Of a stretch of DNA of 64,000 bases, positions 7,806 through 16,645 are shown in pieces. This DNA comes from Candidatus Aegiribacteria sp. Lineage in GTDB: Bacteria; Fermentibacterota; Fermentibacteria; Fermentibacterales; JCC-6. The notes below the pieces were generated by a model. That model was not told where the DNA came from. It was given only the letters and a program-made list of their open reading frames with translations, and made no database searches. The stretch lies in the NCBI GenBank assembly GCA_013138965.1, contig WTBT01000001.1, positions 62,001 through 126,000 of the forward strand, read 5' to 3'. Both the position numbers and the translations under genes were made by a program. Each line of letters starts with the position of its first letter. Within the stretch, counting starts at the first letter, position 1.

Positions 7806-10046
7806 CTACCTGATAACGGCAAATTTGCCGATTATGTAATCATTCTCTGTCTCAACACGATAAATGTAAAGACCGGACGTTACTTCCTGATCATTCCTGC
7901 TGATCAGATCCCAGAACTCCGTGCCTTCCTGTCCGCTGAAGCTGTGGTGTTCAAGGGTGATCACATGATCTCCGGCAAGTGTGTAAATGTGAATATTGCA
8001 CATGGCGGGCAGATTGATGAAAGCGATCTTGTCGAGATATGTCTGCTCCCATGGGGCCGACCCCCTGTAGGGGTTGGGCACTACTGCCACGTTCTCTTTC
8101 CAGTTGGAACTGGCTCCTAAAACAGGTGTTACGGCCAGAGGGGTCCCCTGTATCGTCTGCTTGAAATTGGATCTGGTACTCTCTACTCCCGTATCGGCAT
8201 CGTACGCGCATACCACGTAGTAGTACGGATAACCGTTTGTAACAGTTTCGTCCGTGTATGAAAAAGTACCAGAACTCATAGATGCAATCAGATCCCAGCC
8301 GGATGGGGCAAAGGTTGCCCTGTAGATTCTGTATCCACCCAGCGGATCGAAGGACTCGGCGTTCGAACCCCACTCAAGCTGAACTTCTCCGTCACCTGCG
8401 GAATAGAAGAGGATCGGTGTTGGAGGAAGGGCAGGCACGCCCCATCCGCTGTCGCGGTAGAAGGCGTCAAGCATGTCATCAGCTGACTGACGCAGTCCTT
8501 CAAGACCGAGGCCGAGCACCCATCCGCCGGTTACATGAAGAGTGTCTCCGTCTTCCAGGTTGACAGGACCCATCGAGATTAGGAACCTGTAGTCGAAAGT
8601 AGGGTAGCTATTATTTATGGGATTATCGTAGACAATGGGGAAAGGACCCGGATTATCCGGTGTGTAAGCATCGGGCGCGTAAGTATTACCGACCCAGCCC
8701 GACAGATACGAAGGAGCGCTGTGTCTCCCGTTCATATCAGGATTCTTGCCCCACATGAAGTTGTACTTCACATCATCGGTGCCCGGATCATTATTCCAGT
8801 TCCACCAGGAATGGGAAAGAGGGATCGGGTATTCGTAGACATCGACAGGCCTTTCGATCGTTCCGTTTGCCTTCACGATGTAGAAATCAAGCAGTCTCCA
8901 CCCGATGAAACCATTGCATGGAACTGACAAGGCGGGTTCACCGCTGTCATCCGAACTTGAGCCGGCATTGTTACCGTCCCACATGTAGCTCATGTTCCTT
9001 GGTACAACGTGATAGACGGTATCGCCTACGGTCTGTTTCCAGTTATTCTCCGGCATTCCGTCCGCAAAGGGGACAAGCCCCGCTCCGTTGGCCGGAAGCC
9101 AGATGGTGTCTGTGGGTGATGCTGTCAGCGTCTTAAACAGAATCGTGAAGTGATCGCTTACACCGTTCCCGTCGACGTCGTTATCCAGTATCCCATCCGA
9201 ATCGAGATAATTGTAGTAGTAGAAGATGTTTTCCGGATCGTCCTCGGGAAGGGTATTGTCAGGATTCTGCCGGTAGGTGTAATCGTCTTGTTCACTGGCT
9301 TTCAGGCCGCCAGTGAACTCGTACTCGAAGGTTGCGTTCCCATCATTGCACCATATTGCATGACCGTCGTAATAGACAAGGTCATCAAGATAATTCTCAA
9401 CAGGATCAGCCGATGCGATATCGCAGTCAGCCTGGATAGCCATTACAAAGGCTCCGAGGGGCTTTCCGGGATTTCCGTGATCGCTGAAGTGCATTATCCT
9501 GTAATCTGAGGCTATAAAGTTATTGTAGCCTGGAGTTCCCCAGTCGTAGTTCTCGGTATAACAGAACATACCGAATGGGTTATCATTTAGGGTACTCCAA
9601 TCGTCAAAACCGTAATGGGTCTCCTCAAGGGCTATCTCGCCGGGGTTGTGCTTCTCAGCGGGGTAACCGACACTTGGGGCAAACTCTATGGTACTGAAGT
9701 TGGAACTGGTCCAGCGGGAAATCGAATCTCCATTAGCTGTGACCGGACCGTAACAGCAGCCCCATAAACCACCCCTGTAGAGATAACTGCTGCCCCCTCC
9801 GCCGGGCCATTCCATGGCAGGGTAGTTGCCAGCAGCATCGCCATAAAACCCTATGTTCCAAACGGCACTCCAAACGTTGCTCAGGTTCATCAGGAGCGCA
9901 ACTACCGGTGGACGGGACTGATCTGTCCCGCCGCCGGACGGCATCGCTGTTTCCTGCACTCCCCTCGCAAGGCCGGCACCTGTCAGTGTGAACACTGCAA
10001 GCACCGTGAGTAGCAGGAACCCGCGTGTGTACCTGGAGTTCCTCAT
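7806..10046 (-). CDS. Secreted protein with fibronectin III and FlgD-like C-terminal domains
   Basis: This protein of about 746 residues has signal peptide MRNSRYTRGFLLLTVLAVFT. The long N-terminal part is rich in W, Y, D and N, with a possible Ca-type loop, DNDVDGNGVSDHF. A fibronectin III-like domain follows (VQLEWGSNAESFDPLGGYRI to YPYYYVVCAYD). The C-terminus is an FlgD-like/type IX-style domain: VVPNPYRGS, CNIHIYTLAGDHV, WDLISRNDQEVTSGLYIYRV. It should be exported and displayed or released. Start 10046 follows GGAGGTGAAAGAGAGT. The frame extends to 10157 but that gives no signal peptide. It sits between tonB and the PorV-like gene, suggesting that the receptor, motor and surface protein are used together. 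Confidence 0.75.
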   Translation of the reverse strand: MRNSRYTRGFLLLTVLAVFTLTGAGLARGVQETAMPSGGGTDQSRPPVVALLMNLSNVWSAVWNIGFYGDAAGNYPAMEWPGGGGSSYLYRGGLWGCCYGPVTANGDSISRWTSSNFSTIEFAPSVGYPAEKHNPGEIALEETHYGFDDWSTLNDNPFGMFCYTENYDWGTPGYNNFIASDYRIMHFSDHGNPGKPLGAFVMAIQADCDIASADPVENYLDDLVYYDGHAIWCNDGNATFEYEFTGGLKASEQDDYTYRQNPDNTLPEDDPENIFYYYNYLDSDGILDNDVDGNGVSDHFTILFKTLTASPTDTIWLPANGAGLVPFADGMPENNWKQTVGDTVYHVVPRNMSYMWDGNNAGSSSDDSGEPALSVPCNGFIGWRLLDFYIVKANGTIERPVDVYEYPIPLSHSWWNWNNDPGTDDVKYNFMWGKNPDMNGRHSAPSYLSGWVGNTYAPDAYTPDNPGPFPIVYDNPINNSYPTFDYRFLISMGPVNLEDGDTLHVTGGWVLGLGLEGLRQSADDMLDAFYRDSGWGVPALPPTPILFYSAGDGEVQLEWGSNAESFDPLGGYRIYRATFAPSGWDLIASMSSGTFSYTDETVTNGYPYYYVVCAYDADTGVESTRSNFKQTIQGTPLAVTPVLGASSNWKENVAVVPNPYRGSAPWEQTYLDKIAFINLPAMCNIHIYTLAGDHVITLEHHSFSGQEGTEFWDLISRNDQEVTSGLYIYRVETENDYIIGKFAVIR

Positions 10047-10164
10047 ACTCTCTTTCACCTCCAATTCATACTTCGCGGTTTTGGAGGGGCTCCATCCCGG
10101 CTCCCTTCCACGTTTCCGCGATTTATTGTAATAATTACCATTCCATTGCGTGATCACTATAACA

Positions 10165-10824
10165 TCAATTGGTCAGAGTGAAATTCACAGAGAACGTTGT
10201 CCATACACCTACCGGAATACCGTTATTCAGGGCAGGCGTCCACCTTGTGTTCCATGCCGCCGACAGTGCCGCCTCATCCAGTGAGTTAACTCCGCTGGAG
10301 TTATACAGCTTTACATCGGAAACGGCTCCGGTGGTGGATACATACACCCAGAGGATGACTGTTCCTTCCACTCCGGCCTGCGCAGCCATTGCCGGATAAT
10401 CCGGGCGAGGCTGGTAGGTGCAGACCGGAAATACCTCCGCGGGCATGAACCTGGGAGGTCCCATTTCCTCTGTCTGACCCTGACTGAGTTCGTCTCCCTG
10501 ATCAACCGTTGCAACCGTATCAAGGCCTATTACATCTTCATCAAGGGAGATAACCTCACTTAATTCCTCCACCATCTCTTCGGTTTCCTGCTGGATATCT
10601 TCCTGTTCCTGCTCGACTTCCTCTTCCTGTTCTTCAACAGTGTCATCGAATGCTATATCCGTCTCAACTGCTTCCATTTCGGAATCGGAAGTTCGAGTCG
10701 ACAATCTGCCCATCTCGCCGGCCGGGATAAGCTCGAAGAAGGCTATCAGAATTGCGAGCCCGATCACCACTCCCAGTTCGAAGTTCAGGGAGGAATGTCT
10801 GGAGTCTGCTCTGTTCTCAGTCAT
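10165..10824 (-). CDS. tonB: TonB-family energy transducer
   Basis: This 219-residue protein has one N-terminal membrane helix (LGVVIGLAILIAFFELIPA). A strongly acidic Glu/Gln-rich spacer follows at residues 50-100, instead of the usual Pro-rich one. The C-terminal TonB domain contains YPAMAAQAGVEGTVILWVYV and LDEAALSAAWNTRWTPA. TonB links the ExbBD motor to outer-membrane receptors. The family normally has the YP motif in this position, and it is present. It is encoded 12 bases after exbD and in the same operon as the TonB-dependent receptor, its likely partner. Identification is firm; receptor specificity is inferred. Confidence 0.92.
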   Translation of the reverse strand: MTENRADSRHSSLNFELGVVIGLAILIAFFELIPAGEMGRLSTRTSDSEMEAVETDIAFDDTVEEQEEEVEQEQEDIQQETEEMVEELSEVISLDEDVIGLDTVATVDQGDELSQGQTEEMGPPRFMPAEVFPVCTYQPRPDYPAMAAQAGVEGTVILWVYVSTTGAVSDVKLYNSSGVNSLDEAALSAAWNTRWTPALNNGIPVGVWTTFSVNFTLTN

Positions 10825-10836
10825 TATCCCCCCTTA

Positions 10837-11301
10837 TCAGTTGTACAGTTCGAGTTCTTCAGCATTGAACTGTATGCTGTAGACTTCCTCGAACCGCATA
10901 GAGTTAAAAAGACCAACAATATCTTCCATTGGAACCCTGGTATCTACGTTGAGTATAACAACATCAAGTTTTTGGTTCTGCTCACGCCAGAACTTGCTGC
11001 TCAATCGGCTCAGCTGTTCGGCAACCTGTTCAACAGGCATGTCGTAATCGCCAATTCTCGCAATCAGTTCACTGTTATCGTTCCCAGGCTCACTCTGCTT
11101 TATCCAGACAGTCACGGTAAGGAACTGTTTTCCCAGCTCACTCATTACCTGTGGATGCGCCTGGGGAAAACGAACCCTTAATCCTCCTTCTTCCTTGAAA
11201 AGGGTGGTAGCCATGAAGAATACCAGAAGAAGGAAAACAATATCAGCCATAGTTCCAGTAAAGATAGTGCTTCCAACTTTCATTCTGCTTTTGAACTTCA
11301 T
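10837..11301 (-). CDS. exbD: ExbD/TolR-family motor protein (short)
   Basis: This 154-residue protein has a single N-terminal transmembrane helix, GTMADIVFLLLVFFMATT, that includes the conserved membrane aspartate needed for proton use in ExbD/TolR. A periplasmic domain follows (VVILNVDTRVPMEDIVGLFN). Length is typical for the family. The start codon overlaps the stop of the longer exbD by one base (TAATG), with GGAGGTGG just upstream, so translation is coupled. With ExbB and TonB it should energise outer-membrane transport. Confidence 0.9.
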   Translation of the reverse strand: MKFKSRMKVGSTIFTGTMADIVFLLLVFFMATTLFKEEGGLRVRFPQAHPQVMSELGKQFLTVTVWIKQSEPGNDNSELIARIGDYDMPVEQVAEQLSRLSSKFWREQNQKLDVVILNVDTRVPMEDIVGLFNSMRFEEVYSIQFNAEELELYN

Positions 11302-12050
11302 TACACGCCACCTCCCAACCGCTGCTGAATAGTGATTCCAGTTCTGCTGACACCATTCATGCGCAGGACATCGAGGGAATGAACCATGCCCTCGTAATCA
11401 CAGTCAGGGAAGAACTTGAGGATGACCACAAGCTCGCTTTCCCGTACCGCAGATGCTATGTCTCCCTGTCTTGCGTCTGAAAGCACCAGGGTATCACCGA
11501 AGGCTACTTCGCCGAAAATACGGGAATCCACCATGGGAGTACCGGCGCCAAGATACGTCCGGATGATACCGGGACGGATTACGGGCACAAGGTTTTCTAC
11601 GGCAATAGCAGTTTCCAGGGAACTGAAAGTTCCCGATGGAAGACCTTTTGCTACTTCAAGGTTATTCAAAAGCCTGTCCTGGACTGCGTCTATGGCCTCA
11701 GCCCTTTCCGCAGCCAGTGTTCTTATACCATTCTGCAGAGTTGTGTCCTGAAGACTTACATCTTCTCCGGCCCTTGCTCTGCGCAGGGGGCCCTCAGGCG
11801 GCGCCTGATCGATCAGCACCACATACTCGTGGGCTCCCCACTGTTTAACAGTCATGACAAGCCTGTTAGCCTCATCAATTACAACCTCTACCCTTGTCTC
11901 GTCGGGCTTCATAGGAAGTTTGTAGGATATGCCCTTCTGAACTTCGAAGGTCGTTGTGACCAGGAAGAATAACAGCAGCAGGAACGCTATGTCGGACATT
12001 GAGGCGTCGGGGATATCCCCGCTTGCTCTCGGTCTGTTACGTATCCGCAT
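11301..12050 (-). CDS. ExbD/TolR-family motor protein with long periplasmic insertion
   Basis: This 249-residue protein has the ExbD membrane helix with conserved Asp (SMSDIAFLLLLFFLVTTTFE). It is about 100 residues longer than usual. The extra segment, roughly residues 85-190, is rich in charged helix and lies between the first periplasmic strands and the canonical C-terminal part (LVVILKFFPDCDYEGMVHSL). It is followed directly by the shorter exbD, so the motor may use a heteromeric ExbD pair. Start 12050 is preceded by AAGGAG. Tandem ExbD genes are common in FCB bacteria; the size of this insertion is notable. Confidence 0.85.
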   Translation of the reverse strand: MRIRNRPRASGDIPDASMSDIAFLLLLFFLVTTTFEVQKGISYKLPMKPDETRVEVVIDEANRLVMTVKQWGAHEYVVLIDQAPPEGPLRRARAGEDVSLQDTTLQNGIRTLAAERAEAIDAVQDRLLNNLEVAKGLPSGTFSSLETAIAVENLVPVIRPGIIRTYLGAGTPMVDSRIFGEVAFGDTLVLSDARQGDIASAVRESELVVILKFFPDCDYEGMVHSLDVLRMNGVSRTGITIQQRLGGGV

Positions 12051-12059
12051 CCATGCTCC

Positions 12060-12884
12060 TTAAAGCTGCTTCAGGTGCTCCATTTCAGCCAGTGTATCCA
12101 CAAGGAATATGCTGGCCTCTTCCATATCAACCACGAACTTGCCGATCCTGGATATGAAGTAGTTATGCGACATCTGGATCGGGATTGCGATTACAAGACC
12201 TGTCGCGGTGGTTATCAGTGCTTCCTGAATACCACCCGCGACAAGACTGGCCTCAACGTTCTTTGCGGCGGCTATCTCACCGAAGGCCCTGATCATACCT
12301 GACACAGTTCCGAGGAAACCCAGCATCGGAGCGATACTCGAAACCGAAGCCAGAACGACAATACCCTTCTCGAGGTATGCCATCTCGATTCCGCCCGAGC
12401 TTTCAACCGCCTTCTCAACGGCTTCAAGCCCTTTATCATGGCGCAGAAGGCCAGAGTGCATTATTGCCGCCACCGGGCCTCTCGTGCGCTCGCACAGTTC
12501 TTCGGCTCCCTTCACATCTCCCCTGCGGATGAACCCGCCCATTTTTTCAAGGAAGGGGCCTACATTGATCTTAACTTTTCTGTATGAAACGAACCTTTCG
12601 ACCGATACCGCTATACCGATAAGAAGGGAGAGCAGAAGGGGGTACATGAAGGGTCCGCCCGATATGAAAAGATCCTTCAGATCCATACTGGCGCTCTGTG
12701 CCCGCTCTACCTCCTCGCCCTCGGGAGTTCCCTGAGCTGTTTCTTCAACAACCGTCTCCTCTATGGCTTCGTCTGGCGGTTCGATCTGCTCTTCCGTGCC
12801 TCCGGGGGCATCGGAACCGGGTTCCACGGGCTGTGCCCATAGAGCGGCAGAAAGCACGAGGAACAGTAGCAGGAATTTACGCAT
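12060..12884 (-). CDS. exbB: ExbB/TolQ/MotA-family proton channel protein
   Basis: This 274-residue protein starts with a cleavable signal peptide (MRKFLLLFLVLSAALWAQPV) and an acidic linker. It then has the ExbB core: a first membrane helix near residues 70-90 (PFMYPLLLSLLIGIAVSVER), cytoplasmic helices, and two further helices with the family signature ASVSSIAPMLGFLGTVSGMI and ITTATGLVIAIPIQMSHNYF. ExbB forms the pentameric channel around ExbD. The extra N-terminal periplasmic extension is common in FCB and delta-type ExbB. It heads the exbB-exbD-exbD-tonB set and follows the receptor gene after a strong hairpin. Confidence 0.92.
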   Translation of the reverse strand: MRKFLLLFLVLSAALWAQPVEPGSDAPGGTEEQIEPPDEAIEETVVEETAQGTPEGEEVERAQSASMDLKDLFISGGPFMYPLLLSLLIGIAVSVERFVSYRKVKINVGPFLEKMGGFIRRGDVKGAEELCERTRGPVAAIMHSGLLRHDKGLEAVEKAVESSGGIEMAYLEKGIVVLASVSSIAPMLGFLGTVSGMIRAFGEIAAAKNVEASLVAGGIQEALITTATGLVIAIPIQMSHNYFISRIGKFVVDMEEASIFLVDTLAEMEHLKQL

Positions 12885-12907
12885 CTATTATCACTCCTTC
12901 TTCTATG

Positions 12908-12939
12908 GTTCGGCAGCGGTCATACAACCGCTGCCGAAC
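12908..12939 (-). terminator. 13-bp perfect hairpin between receptor and exbB
   Basis: Arms 12908-12920 and 12927-12939 are exact complements around a 6-nt loop. It lies between the receptor stop (12953) and the exbB start (12884). There is no U tract, so an attenuator or 3'-end protecting stem is as likely as a terminator. It could allow the receptor to be made in excess over the motor. Confidence 0.5.
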
Positions 12940-12952
12940 GGAAGAATTCAGT

Positions 12953-15748
12953 TTACCATTCAAATCCAAGGCCAAACATTATCGTGCGAGGTCTGCTGAA
13001 TACATATGGATTGCCCAGTGCACCCTTTGGATCGTGATCAGGCTCGCCGTCGCCGTTCATGTCAGCGTCGTACCAGGCTATATCAGCATCATTGATATAG
13101 TTGATATTATGTCTGTTGAACAGGTTGTTGACCTGGCAGTAGGCATCAAGAATTACGGGACCGATCCAGAAGGTTTTATTGACCTTCAGGGTGGTCATCA
13201 TGGTCCAGGGGTATCTATTGGCATTGATAAGCGGCTGCGCGGTTCCCTGGCCGGACGGACTGTAGGGGTATCCGCTTCCATATGTCCAGGATACATGAAC
13301 GCCGAATCCTTCAAGAAGAGGAGTGTCTCCAATTCTTGGCCCCTCACCCCGGGGAATCCGGAAATCAAACTCCGCGTTTACACGATGCCTCTCATCCCAG
13401 TCAAGAGGAGATTCCGTCCTGGGAATAACCCAGTTCGCCCATGCGTAGTCATAATTCTGTCTGGCACTTGAACTCTTACCCATGGCAATCGAGTAGGCGT
13501 AGTTGACGCTGCCTGACCAAAAGTCGCTGGGACGCCTGACCAGATTAAATTCGGCCCCTCTTACGTTTCCATAGTCGCCATTTATGTAAAGATCATAGGA
13601 TTCGATCGGGTTATAGTAGTTTTTTTGCGTGTCGAGAAGTCCGGTGATGTCTTTGTAATAACCGGAGAAACTCATAACCGTGATGTCATCGAGCATATGC
13701 TTTACACCGATTTCGTACGCGATGGTTTCCTCGACTGAGAGAGTGGGATTCCCTACGAATGAGTATGCGCCCGAAAGGTTGTAGTCCGAACCTTCGTACA
13801 TGTTATCGAACTCAGGGGTCTGGAAGTAGTGGCCATAGCTAAAATGAAGCACATCCCGTTCGGTTATCGGATGTGAGAACCCTATTCTGGGGCTCAGGTG
13901 GTATTTGACGGGAACACTTAAGGGGTTTTTGATATAGTCGTCGTCTCCGAAATGTGTGCCTTCATTTATGGGATCGGTGAGATCTGCAGGATAATCGTCA
14001 AAGCACGGATCGAAATAGTCGAAGCGGAGCCCGGCGTTGACGATCATTCCCCTGTATTCCATTTTGTCCTGGATGTAGGCTGAGCCGGTATGGGGGAAAA
14101 CGTGGTATCTGTTGGCATAGATGTTTCCACCCGATGCGGTAAAAATGGAGTAGGAAAACACATCGTAATACTTGACCTCTACACCGGCCTTCAGCTGGTG
14201 TTGCTGGTTGAGCTGACTTGTTATGTCGGTACGGAATGTGGAAATGGTGCTTCTGTTCTCACCCCAGGCTCTCGCGTTTCTTCCCGCCCTCCAGAATCCA
14301 TCGGAGTCAGGAATTAAACTGGGATTAACATTCTGCCAGTCATCCCATGAGAAATCCTCGCCGTAGAATTCGGTTGTGCAGGTTGTGTCATCAGGGTTGT
14401 TGTAGATCTTGTTGTCTCGCGCGGACTGGAACTGATTAAGCCTTACCTCCATGAAGGTGGCGTCACTAAGTGTCTGGGTGATGCTGGCGCCGAAGCTGTA
14501 GTTCTCCCTGAAGTATGTGGGGCATCCCCAGAGGACGTCCTCACCCCAGGCAAGCGTGTCTCCGTAGGTTGTTGAGCTTGTATCGGTATCGATGAAAGGT
14601 ATTTGGTACCTGCTCCATTCCCAACGGCTGTTGTACCTGCTCCAGGTGCCGGTTCCATAACCGAAATCACTATCCATATAGTAACCCGTAAGGTTGATCT
14701 TGGTTTTGGGGTTGGGCTTGTAGGTAAGCTTCAGGTTACCGGTCCAGGTGGTTTGCCAGTCGTCAAAACCGTAGCCGTACCTTCCATCAATGCCGCCGCC
14801 GGTCTGGAGATATTCACCGGAGAAGAACATGCGCATGTCTCCCGGAATGTCCAGCCCTATCGCGGGTAGAAGGTAAGAGGTGAAGGGTTCGGGACCGCCA
14901 ATTGAACCTTCAAGGTTATTCCTTGCGTCTGAGAATGGCGATACATTGCTCCATCTCCATTCACCGGGCTCTTCTTCACTGGTTCCTCCCCATGTCCAGC
15001 CGCTTGCCAGACCCAGTTCCTGCCAGTTGTTACCGTTCCAGCCCAAAGAACCGTTGTAATCGCGCCCGCCCTCACGGGTAACGATGTTGATAACACCGGA
15101 CTGCGCGTTGCCGTATTCGGCACCGAAACCGCCGCTTATGGTCGATATTTCGGCAACACCGGACAGGGGAATACTGCTGGTGAAGCCTCGCATTGTGGGG
15201 TCTACCTGGGCAACACCGTCCACCATATAGGTGACTTCACCGGAGCGGCCGCCCCTCATGTGAAGCCCTTCGCGGGTAGTGGCTCCCGCCTGGCGGTTTA
15301 TCACATCAGCAATACCCGCAACCGGCATTGTTTTGATCTCTTCACGGCCAACCACATGGAACGTCTCTGTGGCGTCCATCATGATCAATCCTCTTGAGTC
15401 CGTTACCGTTATGGTTGTAATTCCAATAGTAGCGGGATCAAGGGAAAAGTTCATTGGAGAAGTCTGGTCGACTACGACCGCTACTCCTTCTGCTGTCATG
15501 TCACCCATACCAACCATACTTGCCTTGACACTGTACATGCCGGGCTGAAGGTTGATAATGAAATACTCTCCGTTAGCATCCGTCATTGCGCCGTAGGAAG
15601 TTCCCACGACCATAACGGTGGCACCTATTAGCGGGTTACCTGAAGTGTCGGTTACCCTTCCGGCAATTTTACCTGTGGTACCTGCCGTTACTGACAGAGC
15701 CACGAACAGCACAAGTGCAAAAGACAGTATCATTGCTTTTCTACGCAC
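12953..15748 (-). CDS. TonB-dependent outer-membrane receptor
   Basis: This protein of about 931 residues has signal peptide ILSFALVLFVALSVTAG. A carboxypeptidase regulatory-like domain follows (GRVTDTSGNPLIGATVMVVG to NLQPGMYSVKASMVG). Then comes a plug domain (EEIKTMPVAGIADVINRQAG, HMRGGRSGEVTYMVDG) and a 22-strand-type barrel ending in FGLGFEW. The substrate cannot be read from the sequence; carbohydrate- or peptide-type SusC/CirA-like relatives share the same N-terminal domain. I choose a GTG start at 15748, because AAAGGAG lies 8 bases upstream and the signal peptide follows; the frame itself runs to an ATG at 15811. The adjacent exbB-exbD-exbD-tonB genes should energise it. Confidence 0.9.
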   Translation of the reverse strand: MRRKAMILSFALVLFVALSVTAGTTGKIAGRVTDTSGNPLIGATVMVVGTSYGAMTDANGEYFIINLQPGMYSVKASMVGMGDMTAEGVAVVVDQTSPMNFSLDPATIGITTITVTDSRGLIMMDATETFHVVGREEIKTMPVAGIADVINRQAGATTREGLHMRGGRSGEVTYMVDGVAQVDPTMRGFTSSIPLSGVAEISTISGGFGAEYGNAQSGVINIVTREGGRDYNGSLGWNGNNWQELGLASGWTWGGTSEEEPGEWRWSNVSPFSDARNNLEGSIGGPEPFTSYLLPAIGLDIPGDMRMFFSGEYLQTGGGIDGRYGYGFDDWQTTWTGNLKLTYKPNPKTKINLTGYYMDSDFGYGTGTWSRYNSRWEWSRYQIPFIDTDTSSTTYGDTLAWGEDVLWGCPTYFRENYSFGASITQTLSDATFMEVRLNQFQSARDNKIYNNPDDTTCTTEFYGEDFSWDDWQNVNPSLIPDSDGFWRAGRNARAWGENRSTISTFRTDITSQLNQQHQLKAGVEVKYYDVFSYSIFTASGGNIYANRYHVFPHTGSAYIQDKMEYRGMIVNAGLRFDYFDPCFDDYPADLTDPINEGTHFGDDDYIKNPLSVPVKYHLSPRIGFSHPITERDVLHFSYGHYFQTPEFDNMYEGSDYNLSGAYSFVGNPTLSVEETIAYEIGVKHMLDDITVMSFSGYYKDITGLLDTQKNYYNPIESYDLYINGDYGNVRGAEFNLVRRPSDFWSGSVNYAYSIAMGKSSSARQNYDYAWANWVIPRTESPLDWDERHRVNAEFDFRIPRGEGPRIGDTPLLEGFGVHVSWTYGSGYPYSPSGQGTAQPLINANRYPWTMMTTLKVNKTFWIGPVILDAYCQVNNLFNRHNINYINDADIAWYDADMNGDGEPDHDPKGALGNPYVFSRPRTIMFGLGFEW

Positions 15749-15952
15749 CGCTGTAGCTCCTTTCTTCTGTCCGCAACCTGTTGTGATGCGGATTAAATAT
15801 TTTTCAGCCATGAAAAAGCAATTTTACGACACCTCCCCTTTACTTTTTTAAGAGCTGTACAAGCCATTGGTGTTACGATATTTATTACAGTTTAGAACCG
15901 TTCTGAGAATACACCTCCTCAGTGAGTTGCATACCATCTGAATAAACCATAC

Positions 15953-15981
15953 GACCGGCCCTCCGCCCCGTCAAGCCGGTC
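15953..15981 (-). terminator. Probable terminator hairpin
   Basis: A 7-bp stem, gaccggc with gccggtc, lies 11 bases after the stop of the membrane gene ending at 15992. On the minus strand it is followed by gtatggtttattc, a weak U-rich run. It would end the 19319-15992 operon. Confidence 0.45.
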
Positions 15982-15991
15982 TGCGTCAGGT

Positions 15992-16645
15992 TCAGCCGCC
16001 GAATCCCAGCAACCGCGGAATTGTCGGGAGCCAGTCTTCCAGCAGGAACTGACATCTTCCTATAAGAAGGCTCAATCGTGCCATTATAGTGTACCCGAAA
16101 CTGGCTCCGAACGCGACCATCAGTATCGTTATTCCAACGTTCGCCGTCTTTCCCACTACCCCGGTATGGGCTTTTGAGAAAAAGAAGTAAACCAGGCCGC
16201 TCACAACTCCAATAACCAGTACCAGACTGCTGAAAACGCTCCACACGGAGTCTGAGGCTAGAGAGAAAATGGTTCCTTTTACCTGGGCCAGCGCGTTGGT
16301 CTGGAAGAAGCTGACCATATTAAGCCCCGCTCCGGCGCCAATAATCATTCCCAGGGAAAGCCTGGAAAAGCTCGCGATTTTCGGCACAATTCGCGCGATC
16401 ATGAAAAGGGCGAATATCCCGGGGATTACCCAGATCCAGCTGAATCCTCCTTCGGCAGGGAACATTTTCTGCCACCAGTTGGGTATCAGGACGTTCTCTA
16501 TATTGTAGATGACCCAGTAACCGGCGCTCATGCCGACAAAGAGATGTTCCGCGAATTTATAGAATGGGTTATCGCGGTAAAGAAAACTGTAGAGACAGAA
16601 TGTTACCAGAGCTCCAAGCCAGATACCAAGTATTTCCCAATTCAT
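15992..16645 (-). CDS. Multi-pass membrane protein of the DUF6754-associated cluster
   Basis: This 217-residue integral membrane protein has about six hydrophobic helices (for example ILGIWLGALVTFCLYSFLY and VFSSLVLVIGVVSGLVYFFF). A Trp-rich loop near residues 55-75 precedes WIWVIPGIFALFMIARIVP. No transporter or enzyme motif is apparent, and I do not recognise the family. Its start overlaps the stop of the upstream gene as ATGA and has GGGAGG before it, so it is translationally coupled. It is the last gene of a four-gene membrane operon next to the GlmL cluster and probably forms a complex with the other products. Confidence 0.6.
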   Translation of the reverse strand: MNWEILGIWLGALVTFCLYSFLYRDNPFYKFAEHLFVGMSAGYWVIYNIENVLIPNWWQKMFPAEGGFSWIWVIPGIFALFMIARIVPKIASFSRLSLGMIIGAGAGLNMVSFFQTNALAQVKGTIFSLASDSVWSVFSSLVLVIGVVSGLVYFFFSKAHTGVVGKTANVGITILMVAFGASFGYTIMARLSLLIGRCQFLLEDWLPTIPRLLGFGG

